Below are positions 33,470 through 42,705 of a stretch of DNA of 64,000 bases, one piece after another (within the stretch, counting starts at the first letter, position 1; every line of letters begins with the position of its first letter). Position numbers and translations under genes: made by a program. Origin of the DNA: Bacteroidaceae bacterium. Lineage in GTDB: Bacteria; Bacteroidota; Bacteroidia; Bacteroidales; Barnesiellaceae_A. The stretch is from contig JAFZFQ010000021.1 of assembly GCA_017555825.1 (NCBI GenBank), forward strand, positions 1-64,000, written 5' to 3'. The notes below the pieces were generated by a model. That model did not search any database. It was not told the origin of the DNA and worked only from the letters and a program-made list of their open reading frames with translations.

Positions 33470-35248
33470 ATGAAAAAGTTTTTTAAAACCACCTTTGCGT
33501 GCGTGTTAGGAACACTCATCGCAGGACTTATCTTAATGATAATATTCATCGTAATGATGATAGGAACTGCCGCAAGCACCATATCAAGCGAAAAGCCCTA
33601 TATCAGTCAAGAGAACACTGTGTTGCACCTCGACCTCACCACAGTGCAAGAGCGATATGAAGAAGATGTAAACTTCGATCCTATGTCATTGCTCAACAAA
33701 GGAGACGATGACACATCGGTAGGTCTCGACCAAATACGCAAAGCGTTGGAAATTGCTGCCAACGACAACAACATTGTGGGTATATACATCGACGCTAAAG
33801 GCATATCGGCTATGCCGGCCTCTATAGAACAAATACGCAGCTTGTTGGTAGAGTTCAAGGAGAAAAGCGGAAAATGGATATACTCATACGCCGACAACTA
33901 CACTCAAGGCGACTATATCCTTGCATCGGTAGCCGACACCGTTATACTCAACCCCATTGGTAGTGTCGATATTCATGGCTTGGGTGGTACACAAATGTTC
34001 TTCCCCCTCGCGTTAAAGAAATTGGGCGTTGAAATGAAGATTTTCCGTGTGGGCACATACAAATCGGCTGTTGAACCTTACATGTGCGAGAAGATGAGCG
34101 ATGCCAATCGTGAACAAACACTTGCCTACCTCAACACTATTTGGGACACCTACACCACTGCTGTTACCGCCTCTCGTGGATTTAGCGCCGAGCATTTCAA
34201 CAACATTGCCAACTCTATTACTTCATATCTCCCCACCGAAGAGATACTCGCAATGAACCTCGTCGATACGCTCATGTACCGTCCCCAATTCAACGAATGG
34301 CTCAAAGCCAAGGTAGGTATTGCCGATGATAAAGAGATAAACTTTGCCAGCGCTGCCGAACTTGCATCGACAGTAGTAGACACCAACAAATCGAAAAATA
34401 CCATTGCTGTGGTATACGCTGTAGGCGACATTATGGAGAGTGGTGGTGGCATCAATAGCGACGACCTCGTTCCCGAATTGACCAAGCTACGCAAAGACGA
34501 GAATATCAAGGCCATTGTATTGCGCGTGAATTCTCCCGGTGGTAGCGCATACGCATCGGAGCAAATATGGGCCGAACTCGAAGCAATAAAAGCTGCCGGC
34601 AAGAAACTTGTTGTATCTATGAGCGACATGGCGGCATCGGGTGGTTACTACATATCGTCCGGCGCCGACTACATCTTTGCCGAGAATACAACTCTCACCG
34701 GCTCGATAGGTGTATTTGGAACAATGCCCGTTGCCAAAGAGTTGGCACAAGACAAATTGGGATTGCGATTTGATGGCGCTTTCACTCACAATGGCAGCAA
34801 TCCTCTCAACGGCGAATTCCTCTACTGCGGAATTAAGGATAACGAAGCTATGGCTATACAACGCTCTGTTGAATCGACATACGACCTCTTCACTCGCCGT
34901 TGCGCCGAGGGTCGTGGCATGAGCCAAGACGACATTAAGAAAATTGCCGAAGGTCGTGTGTGGGTTGGTAAAACCGCTGTTGAAATAGGTCTTGTAGACG
35001 AAATTGGTAGCATCGAGGAAGCCATTGCATACGCTGCAAAAATAAGCGAACTCGAAGACTATAAAGTTGCAAACTATCCTGCAACAAAGAGCAAATTTGA
35101 GAAACTCATGGAGAGCTTTGGCAACATGACACGTGCCAACATTGCTTCTTGGGTGCTTGGTGAGGATTTTGAATACCTCAACGTTCTCAAAGAGATAGAG
35201 AATGTAACCGGCGTACAAGCCCGCATGGATAACATCGTTATTAGATAA
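33470..35248 (+). CDS. sppA: Signal peptide peptidase SppA, long (two-domain) form
   Basis: A 592-residue membrane-bound serine protease with a single N-terminal helix (about 8-32) and tandem S49 domains. The catalytic lysine is Lys198 in VGTYKSAVEPY and the nucleophile Ser390 in MAASGGYYIS, the Ser/Lys dyad of the E. coli-like 67-kDa form. It degrades cleaved signal peptides and other membrane peptides at the periplasmic face. The stop overlaps the lpxK start (TAATG), coupling the two genes, an arrangement common in Bacteroidales. Confidence 0.95.
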   Translation: MKKFFKTTFACVLGTLIAGLILMIIFIVMMIGTAASTISSEKPYISQENTVLHLDLTTVQERYEEDVNFDPMSLLNKGDDDTSVGLDQIRKALEIAANDNNIVGIYIDAKGISAMPASIEQIRSLLVEFKEKSGKWIYSYADNYTQGDYILASVADTVILNPIGSVDIHGLGGTQMFFPLALKKLGVEMKIFRVGTYKSAVEPYMCEKMSDANREQTLAYLNTIWDTYTTAVTASRGFSAEHFNNIANSITSYLPTEEILAMNLVDTLMYRPQFNEWLKAKVGIADDKEINFASAAELASTVVDTNKSKNTIAVVYAVGDIMESGGGINSDDLVPELTKLRKDENIKAIVLRVNSPGGSAYASEQIWAELEAIKAAGKKLVVSMSDMAASGGYYISSGADYIFAENTTLTGSIGVFGTMPVAKELAQDKLGLRFDGAFTHNGSNPLNGEFLYCGIKDNEAMAIQRSVESTYDLFTRRCAEGRGMSQDDIKKIAEGRVWVGKTAVEIGLVDEIGSIEEAIAYAAKISELEDYKVANYPATKSKFEKLMESFGNMTRANIASWVLGEDFEYLNVLKEIENVTGVQARMDNIVIR

Positions 35249-36315
35249 TGTCCTATCGCAAAGAAATACCACATACCTATAAGCCACTGCTACCCTTGGC
35301 TTGGCTATATAGTGCAGGTGTGTGGATGAGAAACAAACTCTTCGACCGAGGAATACTCCCGGTCGAGGAGTTTTCTATTCCCGTCATATCGGTGGGCAAC
35401 CTCACCGTAGGCGGTACGGGTAAGACTCCCATTATAGAATACATTATAGAACTGCTATCGCCACACAAGCGCATAGCCGTACTGAGCAGAGGCTACCGCC
35501 GCAAGAGTAAGGGCTATGTAGAGGCCACTGATGCTTGTACAGTAGCAGATATAGGCGACGAGCCGTTGCAAATATACCGCAAGTACCCCCATATTGTTGT
35601 GGCCGTAGACGGCAACCGTCGACGCGGCATAAGCAACATATTGCAACGCCACCCTGATACAGAAGTAATTCTACTCGACGATGCACATCAACATCGTTAT
35701 GTGCGTCCCTCACTCGCCATTGTATTGTGCGACTACAATCGCCCCATCTATGCCGACTATCCCCTGCCGGCAGGCCGACTGCGCGAGCCTATGAGTGGCT
35801 TGCAACGCGCAGATGCGGTGGTTATTACCAAATGTCCGCATCAACTCTCACATGAAGAATTGGCACACGAGGCCAAGATGTTACACTTCGACAACCAAAA
35901 GCTCTATACGTCTCACATCGCATACGATGCGCCGTACAACATTAAGACAAAAGAGTGCAGTGATATTGCAACAATCACAGCGCAACACAACATCATCATT
36001 CTTACGGGTATTGCCAACCCTGCTCCCATGCAGGAGTACATATCGCACTATACTCGTCGCGTAACGTTGATGCCCTACCCCGATCACCACAACTTCAGCA
36101 AACAGGAGATAGAGAAACTACAGCGCGAAGCTGTTGAGAAAGAAGCCATCATTATCACCACCGAGAAAGATGCCGCACGACTCTACAGCATGAACATAGC
36201 CGACAAGATTGCAGAGCGTTGCTATGTATTACCTGTAAAACACCACCTCCAACACACATCGGAGCAAGTTGATTTTGACAAGCTCATACTACAAGCTGCG
36301 GGTGCGCGCCGATAG
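35248..36315 (+). CDS. lpxK: Tetraacyldisaccharide 4'-kinase LpxK (lipid A)
   Basis: A 355-residue enzyme phosphorylating the 4' position of the lipid A disaccharide at the inner-membrane face. It has the N-terminal amphipathic/membrane segment (about 15-30), the atypical P-loop VGGTGKTP (from Val54), the conserved SRGYRRKSKG motif, and DGNRRRG and DDAHQHRYV blocks. The DDAHQHR motif is slightly different from the usual DDGFQHR. It overlaps sppA by one base. The start at 35248 is fixed by this overlap and the family N-terminus. Confidence 0.93.
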   Translation: MSYRKEIPHTYKPLLPLAWLYSAGVWMRNKLFDRGILPVEEFSIPVISVGNLTVGGTGKTPIIEYIIELLSPHKRIAVLSRGYRRKSKGYVEATDACTVADIGDEPLQIYRKYPHIVVAVDGNRRRGISNILQRHPDTEVILLDDAHQHRYVRPSLAIVLCDYNRPIYADYPLPAGRLREPMSGLQRADAVVITKCPHQLSHEELAHEAKMLHFDNQKLYTSHIAYDAPYNIKTKECSDIATITAQHNIIILTGIANPAPMQEYISHYTRRVTLMPYPDHHNFSKQEIEKLQREAVEKEAIIITTEKDAARLYSMNIADKIAERCYVLPVKHHLQHTSEQVDFDKLILQAAGARR

Positions 36316-36349
36316 CCACTTCATACAACACTCAATACGATGACCACTA

Positions 36350-36367
36350 ATGCTTCACAAGAAGCAT
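36350..36367. terminator. Hairpin between convergent lpxK and XRE regulator genes
   Basis: ATGCTTC-ACAA-GAAGCAT is a perfect 7-bp hairpin with a 4-base loop between two convergent genes. It lacks a T-run on either strand, so it could be a weak or factor-aided bidirectional terminator; the call is tentative. Confidence 0.35.
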
Positions 36368-36404
36368 CAGCGAGGATTTGGTAATATTCTTAAATAGCCA
36401 GGTA

Positions 36405-36884
36405 CTACTTTTCGTCATCGGGGTTCTTAGCAGCTTTCAACTCGTCGAGTATCTTGTAACTATTATTCAACTTTTCGGAAAGTTCCGTTACAAGCAACTG
36501 CATCTGCTCCAATTCACGAGAAAAATCTTCTACTTGAGAATCGGATTTTTTAGATTTTTTATAAATCAGATCGGGTTCGGCGCTTATCGAAGTTGCAGAG
36601 AGCTCGTCTTCCGAACTAAAATAATGGTCCGTAACACTATCACTATTATCAAGATCTACTTGTTCAAAAAAGTCGTATATACTGAGACCATAGGTGTTAC
36701 ATATACGCAAGATAATATCGATATTTAAGTTACCACCTCTCACAGCTTTACCAACTGTATTCTTATCGATACCGAGCTCCTCGGCTGCATCCTTATACGA
36801 GAGGTCGCTACGCTGCAAATAATTCTTGAGTTTCACGCCTGTGTATACCCAATGTTCTGTATTGCATTTTATTGTATTATCCAT
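36405..36884 (-). CDS. XRE-family HTH transcriptional regulator with coiled-coil tail
   Basis: A 159-residue protein: a helix-turn-helix of the Cro/CI type (about 14-65; LKNYLQRSDLSYKDAAEELG then IDKNTVGKAVRGGNLNI) followed by a serine/acid-rich linker and a C-terminal coiled coil (about 115-155). It is divergent from the etfBA-acd genes with 375 bases between, and an 8-bp inverted repeat lies 29-48 bases upstream of its start. Autoregulation is likely, and control of the etf genes is possible. It has no enzymatic or toxin partner in the neighbourhood. Confidence 0.8.
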   Translation of the reverse strand: MDNTIKCNTEHWVYTGVKLKNYLQRSDLSYKDAAEELGIDKNTVGKAVRGGNLNIDIILRICNTYGLSIYDFFEQVDLDNSDSVTDHYFSSEDELSATSISAEPDLIYKKSKKSDSQVEDFSRELEQMQLLVTELSEKLNNSYKILDELKAAKNPDDEK

Positions 36885-36912
36885 TGCTATTTGCTAAACT
36901 ATTATAATGGTT

Positions 36913-36932
36913 TCGCTATACCAATATAGCGA
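36913..36932. promoter_or_regulatory. Perfect 8-bp inverted repeat, candidate operator
   Basis: TCGCTATA-CCAA-TATAGCGA is a perfect palindrome with a 4-base spacer, 29 bases upstream of the XRE regulator ATG. Its size suits a homodimeric HTH protein. A TTTTATT follows on the plus strand, but no gene ends upstream, so termination is less likely than operator function. Confidence 0.5.
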
Positions 36933-37158
36933 TTTTATTAATAATCTCAAAATCAAGTTATAGAGATGTTAACAAAGATTGGGCTACAGTGATTATTTAC
37001 GATAATCGAATAGCGTAGCTACATACTTGTCAAATGCAACCTCGCAACGAAATATATAGACACGTAATCGCTGAACGACAAAGCACCCAACAAGCACAAT
37101 AACGCTATAAATGTGCACAAATCACACTTTTTTATGCATTGCGCCACACAAAAATTAG

Positions 37159-37188
37159 TTGTAAAATTCAATTGTTTTTGTATCTTTG
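37159..37188 (+). promoter_or_regulatory. Promoter of the etfB-etfA-acd operon
   Basis: TTG at 37159-37161 and TATCTTTG at 37181-37188 are 19 bases apart, a textbook Bacteroidota promoter 72 bases before the etfB ATG. Confidence 0.72.
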
Positions 37189-37259
37189 CCAAATGTTGTT
37201 TTGAATGCAACACTGTGCTATACAGAAAACAAGATTTATAATTTCAAATATAAACAATT

Positions 37260-38126
37260 ATGAGTTTGAAAATCGTAGTATTGGCCAAACAAGTGCCTGA
37301 TACCCGCAACGTGGGCAAAGATGCGATGAAAGAGGACGGTACAATAAACCGTGCAGCACTGCCTGCCATCTTCAACCCCGAAGACTTGAATGCATTGGAA
37401 CAAGCATTGCGCCTGAAAGAAGAACATCCCGGCTCTACAGTAACGCTACTGACAATGGGTCCTCCCCGTGCAGCCGAAATAATACGTGAAGGCATGTTTC
37501 GTGGTGCCGACGGTGGTATTGTACTCACCGACCGCGCCTTTGCCGGTGCCGATACATTGGCAACATCGTATGCATTGTCGTGCGCTGTAAATAAAATTGG
37601 AGAATACGACATCATCATCGGTGGTCGTCAAGCTATCGACGGAGATACAGCTCAAGTAGGCCCTCAAATTGCCGAGAAATTGGGATTGCCCCAAGTTACA
37701 TATGCCGAGGAGATTATCTCTGTAGTAGATGGCAAGGCCACAATCAAGCGTCGCCTTGAACGTGGTGTAGAGACTGTAACTTGCCCCCTTCCCTTGGTAG
37801 TAACAGTAAACGGTAGCGCCGACGAGTGCCGTCCCCGCAATGCGCGCCTCATACAAAAATATAAATATGCCAAGTCGCCCAGCGAAAAGGCCGAGTGCCA
37901 ATGTACACGCCTATACGACGAGCGCCAATACCTCAATATTGCCGAGTGGAGTGTAAACGATGTTGATGCCGACCTCAACCAAGTAGGTATGGCCGGCTCG
38001 CCCACAAAGGTTAAAACTGTGGAGAACGTAGTGTTCCAAGCCAAGGAGAGCAAGCGTCTTGAAGGCACCGATGCTGAGATTGACGAGTTGATACAAGAAC
38101 TCATTGCCAACCACACCATAGGCTAA
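37260..38126 (+). CDS. etfB: Electron transfer flavoprotein beta subunit
   Basis: A 288-residue ETF subunit that binds AMP or, in bifurcating forms, an extra FAD. The N-terminal IVVLAKQVPDTRNVGKDAM and the signature region for VEB (CPLPLVVTVNGSADECRPRN) are clear, as are GGRQAIDGDTAQVGP and LRLKEEHPGSTVTLLTMGP. The protein is somewhat longer than the human/Paracoccus type and resembles ETFs of strict anaerobes that pair with butyryl-CoA-type dehydrogenases. It is the first gene of etfBA-acd. Confidence 0.93.
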   Translation: MSLKIVVLAKQVPDTRNVGKDAMKEDGTINRAALPAIFNPEDLNALEQALRLKEEHPGSTVTLLTMGPPRAAEIIREGMFRGADGGIVLTDRAFAGADTLATSYALSCAVNKIGEYDIIIGGRQAIDGDTAQVGPQIAEKLGLPQVTYAEEIISVVDGKATIKRRLERGVETVTCPLPLVVTVNGSADECRPRNARLIQKYKYAKSPSEKAECQCTRLYDERQYLNIAEWSVNDVDADLNQVGMAGSPTKVKTVENVVFQAKESKRLEGTDAEIDELIQELIANHTIG

Positions 38127-38168
38127 GCAACGATGCTACTATATATAAATAAGTAATACCAATAGAAT

Positions 38169-39188
38169 ATGAACAACCTCATTGTATATTGCGAAATAGA
38201 AGATGGCATCATTGCCGATGTCAGCCTCGAACTCCTCACCAAAGGTCGTGCCCTTGCCGACAAGCTCAATTGCCAACTTGAGGCACTTGTGATAGGCAAC
38301 CAATTGGATGGCGTAGAAAAACAACTCTATCCCTATGGTGTAGATACAGTATATACAGCCGACGACAGCCGTCTGTACCCCTATACATCATTGCCCCACA
38401 CTGCTATTGTGTGTGGTTTGTTCCGTGAGATTACCCCCCAAGTGTGCTTGATGGGTGCTACCAGCATAGGTCGCGACTTGGGCCCCCGTGTGTCGTCTAC
38501 ATTGCACAGTGGCCTCACTGCCGACTGTACTTCGCTCGAAATAGGCCCTCACGAAGACAAAAAAGCCGGCAAGACATACGAGAACCTTCTCTACCAAATA
38601 CGTCCCGCCTTTGGTGGTAATATCGTAGCTACAATTGTCAACCCCGACTGTCGCCCCCAAATGGCTACCGTGCGCGAGGGTGTGATGAAAAAAGAGATTT
38701 ACAACGAAGCACATCAAGGCCAAGTTGTCAAGCTCGACATCAATAAATATGTGCAAGACACCGACTTCGTAGTTGAAATAATCGACCGCCAAATGGAGAA
38801 GTCAAAAGCCAATATCAAGGGTGCTCCCATTGTAGTAGCCGGCGGCTACGGTATGGGCTCGAAAGAGAACTTCGATATGCTCTTTGACTTGGCAGCCGTA
38901 TTGGGTGGCGAGGTAGGTGCCAGCCGCGCTGCTGTAGATGCAGGTTACTGCGAGCATGAGCGTCAAATCGGTCAGACAGGTGTAACCGTTCGCCCCAAAC
39001 TCTATATCGCATGCGGTATATCGGGTCAGATACAACACATTGCCGGTATGCAAGAGAGCTCGATTATCATATCTATCAACAACGACGCCAATGCGCCCAT
39101 CAATACAATAGCCGACTATGTAATTACAGGCAATGCTGAGGATGTGATACCCAAGCTCATCAAATACTACAAGAAGAACTCGAAATAA
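38169..39188 (+). CDS. etfA: Electron transfer flavoprotein alpha subunit
   Basis: A 339-residue ETF subunit. The N-terminal half (about 1-195) is the adenine-nucleotide-like domain; the C-terminal FAD domain starts near 215 with VVAGGYGMGSKENFDMLFDL and includes GASRAAVDAGYCEHERQIGQ, RPKLYIACGISGQIQH and ISINNDANAPI, where the FAD is bound. No N-terminal ferredoxin domain is fused. It is 42 bases after etfB and 26 before acd. Confidence 0.94.
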   Translation: MNNLIVYCEIEDGIIADVSLELLTKGRALADKLNCQLEALVIGNQLDGVEKQLYPYGVDTVYTADDSRLYPYTSLPHTAIVCGLFREITPQVCLMGATSIGRDLGPRVSSTLHSGLTADCTSLEIGPHEDKKAGKTYENLLYQIRPAFGGNIVATIVNPDCRPQMATVREGVMKKEIYNEAHQGQVVKLDINKYVQDTDFVVEIIDRQMEKSKANIKGAPIVVAGGYGMGSKENFDMLFDLAAVLGGEVGASRAAVDAGYCEHERQIGQTGVTVRPKLYIACGISGQIQHIAGMQESSIIISINNDANAPINTIADYVITGNAEDVIPKLIKYYKKNSK

Positions 39189-39214
39189 TAACAGACTACG
39201 ATAAAACAAAGAAT

Positions 39215-40918
39215 ATGTCAAATTTCTATTTAGACAACAGTGATTTAAGACATCACTTGACTCACCCGCTTATGCAAAAGCTGGTGACAATGAGAGAGCG
39301 CAACTATGCCGATGCCGAGAAATATGACTATGCCCCCTTCAACTTTGAAGATGCAATGGATAGCTATGAAAAGGTATTGGAGATAGCCGGTGAAATATCG
39401 GGCGAAATCGTAGCTGCCAACGCCGAGAGTGTAGACCACGAAGGCCCTCACGTAGTAGATGGTCGTGTGGTGTATGCACAAGGTACACAAAAGAACCTCG
39501 ACGCACTTATCAAAGCCGGCCTGATGGGTATCTCTATCCCCCGTCGCTACAACGGCTTAAACTTCTCGCTCGTGCCCTATATTATGGCTGCCGACATGGT
39601 GAGCCGTGCCGATGCAGGATTTGTAAACATCTGGGGCTTGCAAGACTGCGCCGAGACTATATATGAATTTGCCAACGAAGAGCAAAAAGCCAAATATCTG
39701 CCCCGCGTATGCGCCGGCGAGACCATGGCAATGGACCTCACCGAGCCCGATGCAGGTAGCGACTTGCAAGCCGTTATGCTCAAGGCTACTTACAGCGAGG
39801 AGGATGGTTGCTGGTACTTGAATGGTGTGAAGCGCTTCATTACCAACGGTGATGGCGACATAGCACTCGTGTTGGCTCGCTCGGAAGAGGGTACCAAAGA
39901 TGGTCGCGGTCTCTCAATGTTTATCTACGACAAGAACGACGGTGGCGTGACAGTACGTCGCATCGAGAATAAAATGGGTATCAAAGGCTCGCCCACTTGC
40001 GAGTTGGTATTCAAGAACGCTCGCGCCGAGTTGTGCGGTAGCCGCAAGATGGGTCTCATCAAGTACGTTATGGCGTTGATGAACGGAGCTCGCTTGGGTA
40101 TTGCAGCACAATCGGTGGGTGTGTCAGAGGCAGCTTACCGCGAGGCACTCGCCTATGCCAAGGATCGCAAGCAATTTGGCAAAGCCATCATCGAGTTCCC
40201 CGCCGTATACGAAATGATTGCGGTAATGAAGGCCAAGCTCGATGCTTCTCGCTCGTTGTTGTACGAAACAACACGTTTTGTCGACCTCTATAAGAGTTGG
40301 GAAGATATCGCCAAAGAGCGTCTCTTGGAAGATGAAGAGCGTGCCGAAATGAAAGCATTCCAAAAACTTGCCGATGCCTTTACACCCCTTGCCAAAGGTA
40401 TGTCGAGCGAGTATTGTAACCAAAATGCCTACGACTGCGTGCAAGTACACGGTGGATCGGGTTTTATGAAAGACTATGCTTGCGAACGCATCTATCGCGA
40501 TGCTCGCATCACATCGATCTATGAGGGTACAACTCAATTGCAAGTAGTAGCAGCAATACGCCACGTCACAACAGGCTCATACCTCAACAAAATCAAGGAG
40601 TATGAGACAGCCGAAATCAATGCCGACCTCTTGCCCTTGCGTCAACGCCTCGTGGCAATGCGCGAAAAATACGAAGCAGCCGTTGAGAAGATTACAGCTA
40701 CTAAGAATAATGAGTTGATAGACTTCATGGCACGTCGCTTGGTAGAAATGGCGGGTAACATCATCATGGGCCACTTGCTCTTGCTCGACACTACTCGCAA
40801 CGAGAAGTTTGCCACATCGGCTCGTGTATATATCAACATGGGAGAAGCCGAGGTTGCCAAGCATGCTGCATATATCGACAGCTATACAGCCGAGCAACTA
40901 TCCGACTACCGTCAATAA
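39215..40918 (+). CDS. Acyl-CoA dehydrogenase with C-terminal extension
   Basis: A 567-residue flavoprotein, clearly longer than the usual ~380 residues of short-chain acyl-CoA dehydrogenases. The core (about 70-450) has the FAD/substrate motifs MAMDLTEPDAGSDLQAVMLK and VHGGSGFMKDYACERIYRD, and the catalytic Glu in the IYEGTTQLQ motif. The extra C-terminal ~120 residues are helical (RLVAMREKYEAAVEKITATK) and typical of a long ACAD group seen in Bacteroidota. It shares an operon with etfBA, its electron acceptor. No crotonase, thiolase or acyl-CoA transferase gene lies beside it, so the substrate is uncertain. Confidence 0.88.
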   Translation: MSNFYLDNSDLRHHLTHPLMQKLVTMRERNYADAEKYDYAPFNFEDAMDSYEKVLEIAGEISGEIVAANAESVDHEGPHVVDGRVVYAQGTQKNLDALIKAGLMGISIPRRYNGLNFSLVPYIMAADMVSRADAGFVNIWGLQDCAETIYEFANEEQKAKYLPRVCAGETMAMDLTEPDAGSDLQAVMLKATYSEEDGCWYLNGVKRFITNGDGDIALVLARSEEGTKDGRGLSMFIYDKNDGGVTVRRIENKMGIKGSPTCELVFKNARAELCGSRKMGLIKYVMALMNGARLGIAAQSVGVSEAAYREALAYAKDRKQFGKAIIEFPAVYEMIAVMKAKLDASRSLLYETTRFVDLYKSWEDIAKERLLEDEERAEMKAFQKLADAFTPLAKGMSSEYCNQNAYDCVQVHGGSGFMKDYACERIYRDARITSIYEGTTQLQVVAAIRHVTTGSYLNKIKEYETAEINADLLPLRQRLVAMREKYEAAVEKITATKNNELIDFMARRLVEMAGNIIMGHLLLLDTTRNEKFATSARVYINMGEAEVAKHAAYIDSYTAEQLSDYRQ

Positions 40919-40942
40919 TTCTCTGAAGATCACGCAATACTA

Positions 40943-40980
40943 CGCGGCGCATTGGAATAACTCCGATGCACCGCGTTTTC
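40943..40980 (+). terminator. Rho-independent terminator after acd
   Basis: CGCGGCGCAT (40943-40952) pairs with ATGCACCGCG (40966-40975) with one internal mismatch, followed by TTTTCTT. Confidence 0.75.
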
Positions 40981-41013
40981 TTATATACACGCCTATGAAT
41001 ACAAGGAGACGCC

Positions 41014-41052
41014 ATAAAACGACTGCACCCGGCTCATAAGAGTCGGGTGCAG
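41014..41052 (-). terminator. Rho-independent terminator after proS
   Basis: On the minus strand CTGCACCCG (41052-41044) pairs with CGGGTGCAG (41031-41023), followed by TCGTTTTAT, 30 bases after the proS stop. Confidence 0.78.
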
Positions 41053-41081
41053 CACTATGTAACTTGTATTGTATATCAATA

Positions 41082-42563
41082 TTAGTATGAACGAGCGAAG
41101 AGTACGCGACGTGCCGAGGGTTTACCTGTCACCATACATACACCGGGAGTCATATCGCCATCGAGGGGCAGACAACGGATAGTTGCTTTGGTCTCCTCTT
41201 TGATGCGAGCCTCGGTCTCGGGAGTGCCATCCCAGTGAGCAAGGATGAAACCACCCTCTTCGATGCGCTCTTTGAACTCCTCGTAGGTATCCACCTCAAC
41301 AGTACGGCTTTGACGGTAGTCCATAGCCTTCTTGAGCATATTGCTTTGGATATCGTCGAGCAAGTTGCGTACAACATCCTCGATACCGTCGAGAGCCATA
41401 GTCTCTTTCTCAAGTGTATCGCGACGCATTACCTCGATAGTGCCGTTCTCCAAGTCACGACCACCCAATACCAAACGAACGGGAACGCCCTTCAACTCAT
41501 ACTCGGCAAACTTGAAGCCGGGACGACGCTTATCGTCGTTGTCGTACTTAACAGAGATACCCATTGCCTTGAGGTTGGCAACGATGCTTGCTACGCGCTC
41601 GTCGATAGCAGCAAGTTGCTCGGGGCCCTTGTAGATGGGCACGATAACAACTTGAATGGGAGCCAAACGGGGAGGCAACACAAGACCATTATCGTCGCTG
41701 TGTGTCATGATAAGAGCACCCATCAAGCGTGTAGATACACCCCATGAAGTAGCCCATACATATTCGAGCTCGTTGTTTTTGTTTACAAATTGCACATCGA
41801 AAGCCTTGGCAAAGTTTTGACCCAAGAAGTGCGATGTACCGGCTTGAAGAGCCTTACCGTCTTGCATCATAGCCTCGATAGTGTATGTGTCAAGTGCACC
41901 GGCAAAACGCTCGCTTGCACTCTTCACACCCTTAACAACGGGCATCGCCATGTGTTGCTCGGCAAATGTACCGTATACATCGAGCATGCGACGTGTCTCC
42001 TCCTCAGCTTCCTCGCGAGTAGCGTGAGCAGTGTGACCCTCTTGCCACAAGAACTCGGCTGTGCGGAGGAACAAGCGTGTACGCATCTCCCAGCGCATTA
42101 CGTTGGCCCATTGGTTTACGAGCAAGGGAAGGTCACGGTATGATTGAATCCAGTTTTTGTATGTATTCCAGATGATAGTCTCTGAAGTAGGACGAATGAT
42201 GAGCTCTTCCTCCAATTTGGCAGCGGGGTCTACAATTACGCCCGAGCCATTGGGGTCGTTTTTGAGACGGTGGTGTGTCACAACGGCACACTCCTTGGCA
42301 AAGCCCTCAACGTGCTCAGCCTCGCGCGAAAGGAAAGACTTGGGGATGAGCAACGGGAAATAGGCATTTACGTGACCTGTCTCTTTGAACATATCGTCGA
42401 GAGTACGTTGCATCTTTTCCCAAATGGCATAACCATAGGGCTTAATCACCATACAGCCACGCACAGCCGATTGCTCGGCGAGGTCGGCCTTCATAACCAA
42501 GTCGTTGTACCATTGCGAATAGTTGTCGGCACGCTTGGTCATCTCTTTCAATTCTTTAGCCAT
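41082..42563 (-). CDS. proS: Prolyl-tRNA synthetase, archaeal/eukaryal type
   Basis: A 493-residue class II aminoacyl-tRNA synthetase. The catalytic domain has motif 2 ([23 protein letters not shown]) and motif 3-like sequence near [19 protein letters not shown]; the anticodon-binding domain (about 295-400) and a C-terminal zinc-binding-like domain follow, ending in Arg-Ser-Tyr with the conserved C-terminal tyrosine of the archaeal-type (ProS3) enzyme. There is no YbaK editing insertion, so it is not the bacterial ProS. This type is common in Bacteroidota. It has its own -7 element and terminator. Confidence 0.95.
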   Translation of the reverse strand: MAKELKEMTKRADNYSQWYNDLVMKADLAEQSAVRGCMVIKPYGYAIWEKMQRTLDDMFKETGHVNAYFPLLIPKSFLSREAEHVEGFAKECAVVTHHRLKNDPNGSGVIVDPAAKLEEELIIRPTSETIIWNTYKNWIQSYRDLPLLVNQWANVMRWEMRTRLFLRTAEFLWQEGHTAHATREEAEEETRRMLDVYGTFAEQHMAMPVVKGVKSASERFAGALDTYTIEAMMQDGKALQAGTSHFLGQNFAKAFDVQFVNKNNELEYVWATSWGVSTRLMGALIMTHSDDNGLVLPPRLAPIQVVIVPIYKGPEQLAAIDERVASIVANLKAMGISVKYDNDDKRRPGFKFAEYELKGVPVRLVLGGRDLENGTIEVMRRDTLEKETMALDGIEDVVRNLLDDIQSNMLKKAMDYRQSRTVEVDTYEEFKERIEEGGFILAHWDGTPETEARIKEETKATIRCLPLDGDMTPGVCMVTGKPSARRVLFARSY

Positions 42564-42612
42564 AGCTATTGTATATTTTTTAGTGTGTTAATATCTTTAT
42601 TTTTTGAGCCTA

Positions 42613-42620
42613 CAAAGGTA
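42613..42620 (-). promoter_or_regulatory. -7 element of the proS promoter
   Basis: TACCTTTG on the minus strand, 50 bases before the proS ATG. The nearest TTTG upstream (42640-42636 region) gives a 15-base spacer, shorter than usual, so only the -7 is assigned with some confidence. Confidence 0.45.
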
Positions 42621-42639
42621 ATACTTTTATATGAACAAA

Positions 42640-42680
42640 GGAAGTGATGTCGTGAAAAAACATCACTTCCTTTATTCTTT
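42640..42680. terminator. Terminator-like hairpin between the MORN-like gene and proS
   Basis: GGAAGTGATG (42640-42649) pairs with CATCACTTCC (42661-42670). On the minus strand it follows the MORN-like gene and is followed by TTTGTTCAT; on the plus strand by TTTATTCTTTT. It also overlaps the area just upstream of the proS -7 element. Confidence 0.6.
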
Positions 42681-42705
42681 TGAAACAGAGGTTAAAGAAT
42701 GGCTT

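Larger units (their letters stand above)
36885..37259. promoter_or_regulatory. 375-base divergent regulatory region between XRE regulator and etfB
   Basis: No gene is seen here. It holds the inverted repeat at 36913-36932 near the regulator and the etf promoter at 37159-37188. The sequence between them is AT-rich with no terminator, tRNA or further repeat that I can support, although CG-rich words AATCGAATAGCG and ATCGCTGAACG near 37000 and 37060 echo the palindrome arm ATAGCG. Confidence 0.5.

Noticed and set aside
36350-36367. Hairpin considered as an attachment-site or repeat element
   Set aside because: It is a single copy between convergent genes; a weak terminator is simpler, so I list it only as that with low confidence.
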